Below the pieces are notes generated by a model, which saw only the letters and a list, made by a program, of their open reading frames with translations, ran no database searches and was not told where the DNA came from. From the NCBI RefSeq assembly GCF_004307995.1, contig NZ_SIRE01000024.1, positions 1 through 64,000 of the forward strand: 64,000 bases of DNA, in the 5' to 3' direction. This stretch comes from Paenibacillus thalictri (GTDB lineage Bacteria; Bacillota; Bacilli; Paenibacillales; NBRC-103111). The position numbers were made by a program, and so were the translations under genes. Positions 1 to 7,511 of the stretch are shown here, piece by piece. The number at the start of each line of letters is the position of its first letter. Positions within the stretch are counted from its first letter, which is position 1.

Positions 1-46
1 AGTAGATTTTTTTCTCAGGAACAATTCGATTTTTGGGTAAGGGCAT
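1..46 (-). CDS. 5' end of an unidentified gene running off the window
   Basis: On the minus strand an ATG at 46-44 follows a good ribosome binding site (GGAGG at about 52-56). The 15 visible codons read MPLPKNRIVPEKKIY and remain open to base 1. The fragment is too short to assign a family. It is divergent from the amidohydrolase gene at 194, so the 147 bp between them should hold promoters for both. Confidence 0.45.
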   Translation of the reverse strand, partial: MPLPKNRIVPEKKIY

Positions 47-193
47 AAGAAAACCTCCGTCAAAATGGCTGCTAACTATTTCGACAGAGGTATTGGAATT
101 TCCTGTTAGTTGATTGGACAGCCGTAGAAAAAGTTTAAGAGCAGCCGCGTATTACGCCTGTAAAATTTCATCATTCGTGAGAGGAGAAATAAC

Positions 194-1252
194 ATGGATG
201 CACAGCTGAACATTATTGACGTCGATGTGCACAACGATTTGAAAAGCCCTCAGGAGCTGCTGCCATATTTGCCGGAGCCTTGGAAGTCAAGGGTGGCGAG
301 CTGGGGAATCGGCATGGCGGGGCACGGCTACACTTCGCCGGTCGGCGTTATGCGCAAAGATTGTATTCCGCCGTCGGGCGGCCCTTCGGCTTCCGATCCA
401 GATTATTTGGTCGAGGATCTGGTCAAGCCTTATCATATGGAGTACGTCATTCTAACGGGGAATATGACCAACATATCGACGATGCACGATCCGGATTATG
501 CTGCGGCGATCGCCTCGGCTTATAACGATCACATCATCGCCGATTGGCTGCCGAAGCACGAATCGTTCCGCGGCTCCATCACGATAGCGCCGCAGGACCC
601 AAATCTCGCCGCACAGGAAATCGACCGGTTGGCCGGTCATCCGCTGATGGTGCAGGTGATTATGGGAAGCGCGCAGCGTGCGCCGCTTGGTCAGCGGCAG
701 TTCCATCCGATCTACGAAATGGCGCAGCGCCATGACTTGCCGGTTACGATTCATCCCGGAGGCGAAGGCGGGGGAGGGACGCCGCCACCGACGCCGGCCG
801 GTTATCCGACACGGTATCTGGAGTGGCATACTTGTTTGTCGCAAAATTATATGGCGCATTTGGTCAGCTTGGTTTGTGAGGGCGTTTTCGAGAAATTTCC
901 CAAGCTTAAATTTGTCATGCTGGAGGGAGGAATCGCGTGGCTGCCTCATCTTATGTGGCGTCTGGATAAAAACTACAAAGGACTGCGCTCTTCCGTGCCG
1001 TGGCTGAAACGGCTGCCCAGCGAATATATTCGCGATCATGTGATGTTTTCCACTCAGCCCATTGAAGAACCCGCCAACCCGCAGCAGCTGATGTCGATAT
1101 TCGATATGATCGACGCCGAAAACATTCTGATGTTTTCCAGCGATTATCCGCATTGGGACAACGATATGCCGACGGAAATATTAAAGCGGCTCGGAGCCGA
1201 CGCCAGAAAAAAGATTTTCTACGATAACGCCAAAGCTTTATATAAAATTTGA
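194..1252 (+). CDS. Amidohydrolase family protein (PF04909 type)
   Basis: A cytosolic 352-residue TIM-barrel hydrolase of the amidohydrolase-2 / ACMSD-like family. The N-terminal metal ligand motif D-x-D-x-H is at residues 9-13. A histidine strand TIHPGGEGG lies near residue 187, and the family C-terminal signature SSDYPHWD near residue 317 carries the catalytic Asp. No signal peptide is present. ATG 194 follows GAGAGGAGAAATAAC, a good ribosome binding site. It is a clear paralogue of the protein at 2603-3706: both contain VFEKFP, a WRLD block and SEY before a TSQPIE-like segment. Members of this family hydrolyse or decarboxylate cyclic or aromatic carboxylates, but the substrate cannot be read from the sequence. 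It appears to be a single-gene unit, separated from the next operon by an inverted AraC gene. Confidence 0.85.
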   Translation: MDAQLNIIDVDVHNDLKSPQELLPYLPEPWKSRVASWGIGMAGHGYTSPVGVMRKDCIPPSGGPSASDPDYLVEDLVKPYHMEYVILTGNMTNISTMHDPDYAAAIASAYNDHIIADWLPKHESFRGSITIAPQDPNLAAQEIDRLAGHPLMVQVIMGSAQRAPLGQRQFHPIYEMAQRHDLPVTIHPGGEGGGGTPPPTPAGYPTRYLEWHTCLSQNYMAHLVSLVCEGVFEKFPKLKFVMLEGGIAWLPHLMWRLDKNYKGLRSSVPWLKRLPSEYIRDHVMFSTQPIEEPANPQQLMSIFDMIDAENILMFSSDYPHWDNDMPTEILKRLGADARKKIFYDNAKALYKI

Positions 1253-1373
1253 TTATGCGTAAGAGGGGAGATGTGGCAACTGGCAGGGAGCTGGCGATGT
1301 CCGAAGTTGAGCCGTAAGTAACAAGCAATTGCAGTTATCCTTTGGAAGTGGACCGTGTTGTTTTAAGCAACTT

Positions 1374-1510
1374 GGCGGTCAGCTGAACAAAGGGACGAGT
1401 ATAGAGTGAAGAAGCGTCAGCGCCCGCTTTTAACGTTGTGCCCCGACCTCTTGAATTCATTCAAGGGGCACAACGTTAATTGGCGGAAACTCTATACTCG
1501 TCCCCTCCCG
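1374..1510. repeat. Nested inverted-repeat element, copy 1
   Basis: This element occupies most of the 319 bp gap between two convergent genes. Its outer arms GGGACGAGTATAGAGT (1392-1407) and ACTCTATACTCGTCCC (1489-1504) are a perfect 16-bp inverted repeat. A second perfect 15-bp stem is nested inside: TTAACGTTGTGCCCC (1430-1444) with GGGGCACAACGTTAA (1465-1479). An apical stem TTGAAT/ATTCAA closes at 1451-1464. The block 1374-1446 is closely related to 48343-48412, and the core GAAGAAG...CAGCG...GCTTTT...CCCCGA recurs at 45357-45386. It could be a structured RNA, a MITE-like element or a bidirectional terminator. Confidence 0.8.
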
Positions 1511-1571
1511 GACGCGCCGATGCAGCTCACAGCACATTAACGAACTTCCACTAGGTTTTGCTCATACATCC

Positions 1572-2357
1572 TTATATCTGATTGTTCTTCCTAAACTCCG
1601 AGGCGTTGATCCCGATCTTCGAACGGAACACGCGGCTTAAGTACGAGCCGTTCTCGTAGCCGCAGAGGGAGGCGATCGCCTCCAGCGTGTAGTTGGTCTC
1701 GAGCAGCAGCCGCTTGACCTCCTCCAACCGCAGCCGGGTCGCATATTCGACCGGAGAAGCGTCGTATTCCATGCGGAACCGGCGGGTCAGCTCGGATGGA
1801 CGGATGCCAAGCTTCTGCGCAATTTGATTCATATTGACCTCATCAAACAGATTCCGATGAATGTAGCCAGCGGCCTGCTGCATTTGGGGATCTGTTTTCT
1901 TTTTGCGCTTCAGCGTGTAAATCCGCTCCAATTCGCTTAAGTGCAGCAGGTCGATCAGCATGTGGTGGGCTAGATTCGTTTTGTGCGACTCGCTGCCGAA
2001 CTGCTGCCACAACTTCCGCAGGTACGTATACGTCGAGGACAGACGGCTGACGTCGCCGACCGTCACTTTGCCGACAGGCAGCGTTTCAAACACCGGATTC
2101 GGCTCAAACAACGAAGAGAAGGTGAGCAGATGGAAGGTGATTTCGCCGTGCGACCTGCGCTTGAAATTAGTTCCGGGCGGAACAAACACGAGATCGCCGA
2201 AGGACGCTTTGCCTGTGTGCCTGCCCACGGCGTAATCAAATGAACCGGCCTCTACGCCAAGTATGACGTATTGCTTGTACGTTTCCTCCGGTTTGATAAA
2301 TCCGGGCTGGGGCCCGGCGTATACGTACTGATTGAACTCATAGGGCGGAGCGTACAT
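1572..2357 (-). CDS. AraC family regulator with cupin sensor domain
   Basis: A 261-residue cytosolic transcription regulator. The N-terminal half (about 1-150) is a cupin-like ligand-binding fold with a VFVPPGTNF strand. The last 100 residues are an AraC/XylS double helix-turn-helix: MNQIAQKLGIRPSELTRRF forms the first HTH, and LEAIASLCGYENGSYLSRVF carries the family's G-Y-x-(N/D)-x-S-Y-x-S-R-x-F signature in the second. ATG 2357 has GGAGG upstream in the minus direction. It is divergent from the amidohydrolase-Rieske-importer operon at 2603, so it is the best candidate activator of that operon. The inducer is unknown. Confidence 0.9.
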   Translation of the reverse strand: MYAPPYEFNQYVYAGPQPGFIKPEETYKQYVILGVEAGSFDYAVGRHTGKASFGDLVFVPPGTNFKRRSHGEITFHLLTFSSLFEPNPVFETLPVGKVTVGDVSRLSSTYTYLRKLWQQFGSESHKTNLAHHMLIDLLHLSELERIYTLKRKKKTDPQMQQAAGYIHRNLFDEVNMNQIAQKLGIRPSELTRRFRMEYDASPVEYATRLRLEEVKRLLLETNYTLEAIASLCGYENGSYLSRVFRSKIGINASEFRKNNQI

Positions 2358-2503
2358 TCGATAATCCGCCTCCTTCTTGGCATCTTTCCTCTATTTTACC
2401 ATGAACGGCTCATGCGGAGATAACCCCAAAAGTTTAAAAAAAGTGCAGAAAATATATAAAATCCGTGTATTTCTATTTAAACTTTGTGAGTGTAAGATGA
2501 AGG

Positions 2504-2519
2504 TGTGATCTGGATCACA
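2504..2519. promoter_or_regulatory. Perfect Crp/Fnr-type operator
   Basis: TGTGATCTGGATCACA fits TGTGA-N6-TCACA exactly, the consensus recognised by Crp/Fnr family regulators, including Bacillus Fnr. It lies in the divergent region between the AraC gene and the amidohydrolase-Rieske-importer operon, about 85-100 bp upstream of the operon's first codon. No regulator of this family is encoded in the window. A chance occurrence of all ten fixed bases is unlikely but possible. Confidence 0.6.
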
Positions 2520-2602
2520 GACAACGCGCGCGCAATTTGGAAAGATGTATGGTTTGGCCCGAAAACCGAAAACAAATATGAAAACCAGGAGCGATGAACT
2601 TC

Positions 2603-3706
2603 ATGAGCACGAAAAAACGTTCAGTCATCGATACCGATATACACGGCAGCGCCCCAAGAGAGGGGATGCTGGAATACATGCCGCGGATTTACCGCGAGCA
2701 AGTGGCTACTTTCGGCTGGCGGCTGCCGGCGCAAGGAGGCATGTTCCTCAACGGCGGCACCAACGGCTCCATGCAGGACGAGGCGCATGTGAGCGATGGC
2801 ACGGAGGATAGCTATCTGAATCATTTGCGCAAAAATCACCTGGACCGCTACAATGTGGAATATGGCATATTGACGGGAGGCGGCTATGAAGTGCATGCCG
2901 CAACCGACATCGATTTTGCGGCAGCGGTGTGCTCGGCTCACAACGATTATTATATCGAGCGGTATTTGTCCAGAGAGCCACGGCTGAGGGGTTCGATTCT
3001 CATACCAAAGCAGGACCCGGTTTTGGCGGCGAAGGAAATCGACCGGATCGGCGACCATCCGGGCGTTATCCAGGTGATTGTCTCCAACGGCGCGCAAAAA
3101 CCGTACGGCCAGCGGTTTTACCACCCGATCTACGAAGCGTGCGTACGCCACAATCTGCCGTTTACGATACACGTCAGCATGGAAGGCATCGGGATCAACA
3201 ATCCGCCGACCGGCGCGGGTCACGTGACCAGCTACATTGAATACCGGGCCGCTCGCGCGCAAATTATGATGGCTCATATGGCAAGTTTTATTTTCGAAGG
3301 CGTGTTTGAGAAATTTCCGACTTTAAAGGTGGTGATGATGGAAGCCGGGATGCTGTGGATCGCTCCGCTGATCTGGAGGCTCGATCAGGACTGGAAAGCG
3401 CTCCGCCACCAGACGCCGTGGGTAAAGGAACCGCCAAGCGAATATTACCGCAAGCACTTCAGAGTGACGTCCCAACCGATCGAGCTGCCGGAGAAAATGG
3501 AGATGTTCCATCCGATGATGGAAGCAATTTCGGCGGAAACGAACCTGATGTTCGCCAGCGATTATCCGCACTGGGACTTCGATTCGCCGATGCACGCTTT
3601 TCCGAAGCTGCCTGCGAAGATGTGGGAGCGGATTTTTTACCAGAATGCGGCGGAATTGTACGGCTTGCCGCAGCGTAAAGCGGAGACGGAGGGAACTTTG
3701 GCATGA
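2603..3706 (+). CDS. Amidohydrolase family protein (PF04909 type)
   Basis: A second ACMSD-like amidohydrolase, 367 residues. The metal motif D-T-D-I-H is at the N-terminus, FTIHVSMEG near residue 190, and the signature ASDYPHWDFD near residue 320. Start choice: AGGAG (2587-2591) is 11 nt before ATG 2603 but only 2 nt before the upstream in-frame ATG 2594, so 2603 is preferred. It is the first gene of a tight operon and overlaps the Rieske gene by 4 nt (GTG/ATGA-type junction at 3703-3706). Pairing with a Rieske protein and an importer suggests catabolism of an imported cyclic compound. The substrate is unknown. Confidence 0.85.
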   Translation: MSTKKRSVIDTDIHGSAPREGMLEYMPRIYREQVATFGWRLPAQGGMFLNGGTNGSMQDEAHVSDGTEDSYLNHLRKNHLDRYNVEYGILTGGGYEVHAATDIDFAAAVCSAHNDYYIERYLSREPRLRGSILIPKQDPVLAAKEIDRIGDHPGVIQVIVSNGAQKPYGQRFYHPIYEACVRHNLPFTIHVSMEGIGINNPPTGAGHVTSYIEYRAARAQIMMAHMASFIFEGVFEKFPTLKVVMMEAGMLWIAPLIWRLDQDWKALRHQTPWVKEPPSEYYRKHFRVTSQPIELPEKMEMFHPMMEAISAETNLMFASDYPHWDFDSPMHAFPKLPAKMWERIFYQNAAELYGLPQRKAETEGTLA

Positions 3707-4074
3707 GTCGTTATTTGGTTGGCGTCGTATCGGAGCTTCCGCCGGGCTCGAAAAAAATCGTGGAAGCAGGGGGGCGCAGCGTCGGCGTCTACAACATTAA
3801 CGGACAATATTACGCGATCCGCAATTTGTGTCCGCATCAGAGCGCAGCGTTATGTGCGGGAATTACCACCTCGTTTGTAACGTCGACGGGGCCCGGAGAA
3901 TACTGCTTTGAGATGGAAGGCGAGATTGTGCGCTGCCCGTGGCATTTCTGGGAATTCGACATCAAGACGGGGCAGATGGTCGTCGATCCGAAGACACGGA
4001 CGAAGACATACGACGTCACGGTCGAAAAATACAACGTAACCGTCGACGAGGAATGCATTTTTGTTCATATGTGA
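3703..4074 (+). CDS. Small Rieske [2Fe-2S] protein
   Basis: A 123-residue soluble Rieske-fold protein. The cluster ligands are visible as C43-x-H45 (NLCPHQSA) and C78-x-x-H81 (CPWHFWEFD). Proteins of this size are ferredoxin-like electron carriers or the small subunit of Rieske oxygenases and nitrite reductases. The segment between the two ligand pairs is about 33 residues, longer than in minimal ferredoxins, and contains extra cysteines at 51 and 68. No oxygenase alpha subunit or reductase is encoded nearby, so its electron partner is not evident. It overlaps the preceding amidohydrolase and is followed directly by importer genes. Confidence 0.88.
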   Translation: MSRYLVGVVSELPPGSKKIVEAGGRSVGVYNINGQYYAIRNLCPHQSAALCAGITTSFVTSTGPGEYCFEMEGEIVRCPWHFWEFDIKTGQMVVDPKTRTKTYDVTVEKYNVTVDEECIFVHM

Positions 4075-4110
4075 CAGAAGAACAGGCGGTGAGCAAGTAT
4101 TAAAAACACG

Positions 4111-5013
4111 TTGTCTTTGCTGAGGAAAGATAAGCTTTTATACATGATGGCGGTTCCGGGCGTGCTATTTTTCATCGTATTTCATTACGTTCCCTTGTAT
4201 GGCATTTTGATCGCTTTCAAGAAATACAACCTGTATCAGGGTTTTGCCGGCAGTCCTTGGGTCGGGCTGGACAACTTTACGAAGCTGTTTGCGATGAGCG
4301 GGTTTACGCGGGCGCTGAAAAATACGATCATCATCAGCTTCTACCAGCTCGTATTCGCTTTTCCGGCCCCGATCATTTTAGCCATTCTGCTGAATGAGGT
4401 CCGGCACATGCTTTACAAAAGATTCGTCCAAACCGTTATCTACTTGCCTCACTTCGTTTCGTGGGTCGTCATTTCAGGCATCTTGTATGCCTTTTTTTCT
4501 CCTTCCACGGGAGTCATTAAGGAAGCAGCCGAATGGTTCGGTTATGAAGGCGCTGTCATTAATTTTTTGGGCAGCAAAGAGTATTTCCGCGGTTTGCTTG
4601 TGATTTCGAATATATGGAAAGAAGCGGGTTTCGGCACGGTATTGTATTTGGCGACAATTGCGGCGATCGACACGCAGCTGTATGAGGCGGCGAAGGTAGA
4701 CGGGGCCAAAAAGCTGCAGCAAATTTGGCATATTACGCTGCCGGGTTTGCGTACGACAATCGTCATTTTGCTTATTTTCCGCGTCGGGAACATTTTGAAC
4801 GCCGGGCTCGATCAAGTGTATGCGCTTTATAATCCGCAGGTGTTCGAAGTGTCAGAAATATTGGACACGTTTGTCTACAAGCTGGCGTTCGAGGAGGCCA
4901 AATACGACCTGTCAACGGCGACCGGCGTGTTCAAGTCGATTATCGGTTTGGTTCTCGTGCTTATTACCAACTATATCGCCAAAAAAATCGACCGGGACAG
5001 CGGTTTGATCTAG
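4111..5013 (+). CDS. ABC sugar importer permease, LplB type (set 1)
   Basis: An inner-membrane permease of a CUT1-like carbohydrate importer with about six transmembrane helices. The opening pattern YMMAVPGVLFFIVFHYVPLYG is typical of LplB/YtcP-family first permeases, and the cytoplasmic EAA loop EAAKVDG sits about 100 residues from the C-terminus. The start is uncertain. TTG 4111 has no ribosome binding site at normal distance, whereas GGTGAG (4088-4093) is ideally placed 5 nt before an in-frame ATT at 4099. The partner permease follows after 9 nt, then the binding lipoprotein. No ATPase gene is adjacent. Confidence 0.9.
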   Translation: MSLLRKDKLLYMMAVPGVLFFIVFHYVPLYGILIAFKKYNLYQGFAGSPWVGLDNFTKLFAMSGFTRALKNTIIISFYQLVFAFPAPIILAILLNEVRHMLYKRFVQTVIYLPHFVSWVVISGILYAFFSPSTGVIKEAAEWFGYEGAVINFLGSKEYFRGLLVISNIWKEAGFGTVLYLATIAAIDTQLYEAAKVDGAKKLQQIWHITLPGLRTTIVILLIFRVGNILNAGLDQVYALYNPQVFEVSEILDTFVYKLAFEEAKYDLSTATGVFKSIIGLVLVLITNYIAKKIDRDSGLI

Positions 5014-5022
5014 GGGGGCCAA

Positions 5023-5901
5023 ATGAAAGAAACGTTTGGAGAAAAGCTGGCGAATGGGGCTATCAATCTGTTTTTGCTGGTCATCTCGGTCAGCACGTTG
5101 TATCCGTTCTGGCATGTGCTGATGTATTCGATCAGCGATCCGAAGCTGGCGATGGGCGGCGGTATTTTTCTTGTACCGCGGGGTCTGTCCTTGGCGTCGT
5201 TTGACATTTTGCTCGGCAGCAAAGGGATTTTCACCGCTTATTGGAATTCGCTTGTCCGGCTTGTGGCCGGAACATTCATCAATTTGCTGTTTACGGCAAT
5301 GCTCGCTTATCCGCTGTCGATGCGCCGGTTTCTCGGGCGCAACGTGATTACGCTGCTTATTTTTTTCACGATGCTGTTCAGCGGGGGCATGATTCCCAGC
5401 TATTTGCTCGTCAAACAGCTTGGGCTGCTCGATTCGATCTGGGCGCTTATCATTCCGACGGCAATCAGCGCTTGGAATTTATTGATTATGAAAAATTACT
5501 TCCAAACGATTCCTCCCGAACTGGAAGAATCGGCCAACATTGACGGCGCTTCGCCGGCCCGTGTATTAGTTTCCGTTATATTGCCCGTATCCATGCCGGT
5601 CATTGCGGCGATCGCGCTGTTTTACGGGGTGGCGCACTGGAACTCCTACTTTGATGCGATTTTGTACATCAACTCGCAAAAACAGCAGGTGCTTCAGGTA
5701 TTTTTGCGCACGATGCTGAATGGCAGCTCGCTGCAGCAGGTGCAGGGGGCGGACAATTTCGCCACGAATATCGGTATGGTGACCGAGGAATCGGTCAAGA
5801 TGGCGACGATTATCGCGTCCGTGCTGCCGATGCTGCTGATTTATCCGTTTTTGCAAAAGTATTATGTGAAAGGCGTCTTAATCGGGTCTGTCAAAGGTTG
5901 A
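5023..5901 (+). CDS. ABC sugar importer permease, YtcP/LplC type (set 1)
   Basis: The second permease of importer set 1, 292 residues. It has the family layout: an N-terminal helix, a periplasmic loop with DPKLAMGGG, a GGMIPSYLLVK segment, the EAA loop EESANIDGAS, and a C-terminal PFLQKYYVKGVLIGSVKG tail shared by all second permeases in this window. ATG 5023 follows AGGGGGG. It is tightly linked to the first permease and to the solute-binding lipoprotein at 5927. Confidence 0.92.
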   Translation: MKETFGEKLANGAINLFLLVISVSTLYPFWHVLMYSISDPKLAMGGGIFLVPRGLSLASFDILLGSKGIFTAYWNSLVRLVAGTFINLLFTAMLAYPLSMRRFLGRNVITLLIFFTMLFSGGMIPSYLLVKQLGLLDSIWALIIPTAISAWNLLIMKNYFQTIPPELEESANIDGASPARVLVSVILPVSMPVIAAIALFYGVAHWNSYFDAILYINSQKQQVLQVFLRTMLNGSSLQQVQGADNFATNIGMVTEESVKMATIIASVLPMLLIYPFLQKYYVKGVLIGSVKG

Positions 5902-5926
5902 ATATGAATTGGGGGGAACAAGATTG

Positions 5927-7453
5927 ATGAGAAAGCGTATGGGCACATGGGCGGGTCCGGCTGGTATCGTTATTTTGGCGGGAGTTATGTTAAGCGCTTG
6001 CAGTGGCGGCGGGGATGGGAAAGAAGGTGCGGCGGCGGGACAGTCCGACAAACCGAAAGGACCTTCGACGGTGACGGTGTTGATGAGCAAAGCGACGAAT
6101 TTTCCGGAGGACAATCTGGTCATCCAGGAAATCCGCAAACGGACCGGCATCAACGTACAAGTTATTGCGGTTGACGCACCCGATTATGAGAACAAGCTGA
6201 ACACGATGATTGCGTCTAGCAGTCCGCCCGATATTTTCCGCAGCGCCTCCAAAGCTAAGATCAAAGAGCTGGCGGATAATAAAGCGATTCTTCCGCTTGA
6301 CGATCTGCTCGCCAAAAACGGCAAAAACATCATGGACAACAAGGGCAAATATTTAAAAGGCGCCGGGTTCATCGACGGCAAAAATTACGCGATCCCAACC
6401 GCTTACGTGCTGGGCAACGGGCTGGCATTCCGCCAGGACTGGCTGGATAAGCTGGGATTGAAGGTGCCGACGACGCTGGACGAATACGACAACGTGCTGC
6501 GCGCTTTTGCGAACCGCGACCCGGACGGCAACGGCAAAAAAGATACGATTCCGCTCGGACTGATGATTGCGGCGGATCAAACGTTTGACCACCTGTTTGC
6601 CGCCTACGGGGTACCGATGAAAACCGGCGTGCTGGTCGACGGGAAAGTCGTGCCGTGGATGCTGGCGCCGGGTTACCTCGATGCGGTAAAACATCTGAAC
6701 ATGATGTACAACGAAGGGCTGATCGAGCCGGATTTTGCGACCGTGCCGAATATGCAGGAGTTTGAAAAGCTGTGGAACGGCAAAATGGGCGCTTTTCAAT
6801 TCAACCCTCCGGGTACAACGCAAAACTGGCTGACGCGGTACATCGAAAATCCGAAGCCGACGTTTGTGTACACCGTCATCAAGGGGCCGACCGGCATCGG
6901 CGGCAATACCCGGTTTGTGCGCGAGGACAAAGGGCCGTGGACGCATATCTCAAGCAAAGCGAAAGATCCGGATGCGGCGATGAAGGTGCTTGATTTCTTA
7001 AACAGTGAAGAAGGCGACCGGCTGACATGGGCCGGAGTCGAAGGCCAGCAATATACGATGAAGGACGGCAAGTTCGAGTGGATCAAACCGTTCGACGACG
7101 CGGTGCAGCTGAGAAACGTCGGTGGTTTCGCTTATAACGGGATCAGCCAGCGGCTCGACGGCATGGAGTTCCAGCTTATGAACGAGCAGACGCGCAAAGG
7201 CATTGAAATGTCCGTCAATAGCCCGATTCCGGACGCTTATATTTTCGGCGTTCCCGAGATTGAGCGGGATAAGAAAAAGGTGCTCGACGACCTCGAGGTC
7301 GAGTTCAGAACGACGGCGATTGTCTCCAAAGGCGGCAACCTCGACAAGATGTACGACGACTTCAAAAAGAAATATTTGGCCGAAGGCGGCACTGCGTGGA
7401 TCGAGCAGGCGACGGCGATCTATAAAAAAGAGCAGGCCGATTTTAAAAAGTAA
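5927..7453 (+). CDS. Solute-binding lipoprotein of ABC importer (set 1)
   Basis: An extracellular substrate-binding protein (family 1, LipO/YtcQ-like) of 508 residues. A lipoprotein signal peptide runs from ATG 5927, with a lipobox ending LSAC, so the mature protein is anchored at the modified Cys. ATG 5927 is preferred over TTG 5909 because the ribosome binding site GGGGGG (5911-5916) lies between them. A calcium-loop-like motif DPDGNGKKD near residue 200 resembles the EF-hand-like loop of alginate and pectin-oligosaccharide binding proteins. It is the last gene of the operon and is followed by a terminator. Confidence 0.92.
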   Translation: MRKRMGTWAGPAGIVILAGVMLSACSGGGDGKEGAAAGQSDKPKGPSTVTVLMSKATNFPEDNLVIQEIRKRTGINVQVIAVDAPDYENKLNTMIASSSPPDIFRSASKAKIKELADNKAILPLDDLLAKNGKNIMDNKGKYLKGAGFIDGKNYAIPTAYVLGNGLAFRQDWLDKLGLKVPTTLDEYDNVLRAFANRDPDGNGKKDTIPLGLMIAADQTFDHLFAAYGVPMKTGVLVDGKVVPWMLAPGYLDAVKHLNMMYNEGLIEPDFATVPNMQEFEKLWNGKMGAFQFNPPGTTQNWLTRYIENPKPTFVYTVIKGPTGIGGNTRFVREDKGPWTHISSKAKDPDAAMKVLDFLNSEEGDRLTWAGVEGQQYTMKDGKFEWIKPFDDAVQLRNVGGFAYNGISQRLDGMEFQLMNEQTRKGIEMSVNSPIPDAYIFGVPEIERDKKKVLDDLEVEFRTTAIVSKGGNLDKMYDDFKKKYLAEGGTAWIEQATAIYKKEQADFKK

Positions 7454-7473
7454 ATAAAAGCCGTTCCATGTGT

Positions 7474-7511
7474 GAGGCGCCTGGGCTGTGAAGCTCCGGC
7501 GCCTCCTTTTA
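7474..7511 (+). terminator. Intrinsic terminator of importer operon 1
   Basis: GAGGCGCC (7474-7481) pairs with GGCGCCTC (7498-7505), extended internally by GGGCT/AGCTCC, and is followed by CTTTT. It lies 20 bp after the binding-protein stop and abuts the stop of the convergent gene at 7509. Confidence 0.85.

Noticed and set aside
1392..1504. Interpretation as an insertion sequence or MITE with terminal inverted repeats
   Set aside because: The flanks show no clear target-site duplication, and the related copies at 45298 and 48343 do not share the outer arms, so a structured RNA or terminator-like role is kept as the better hypothesis.
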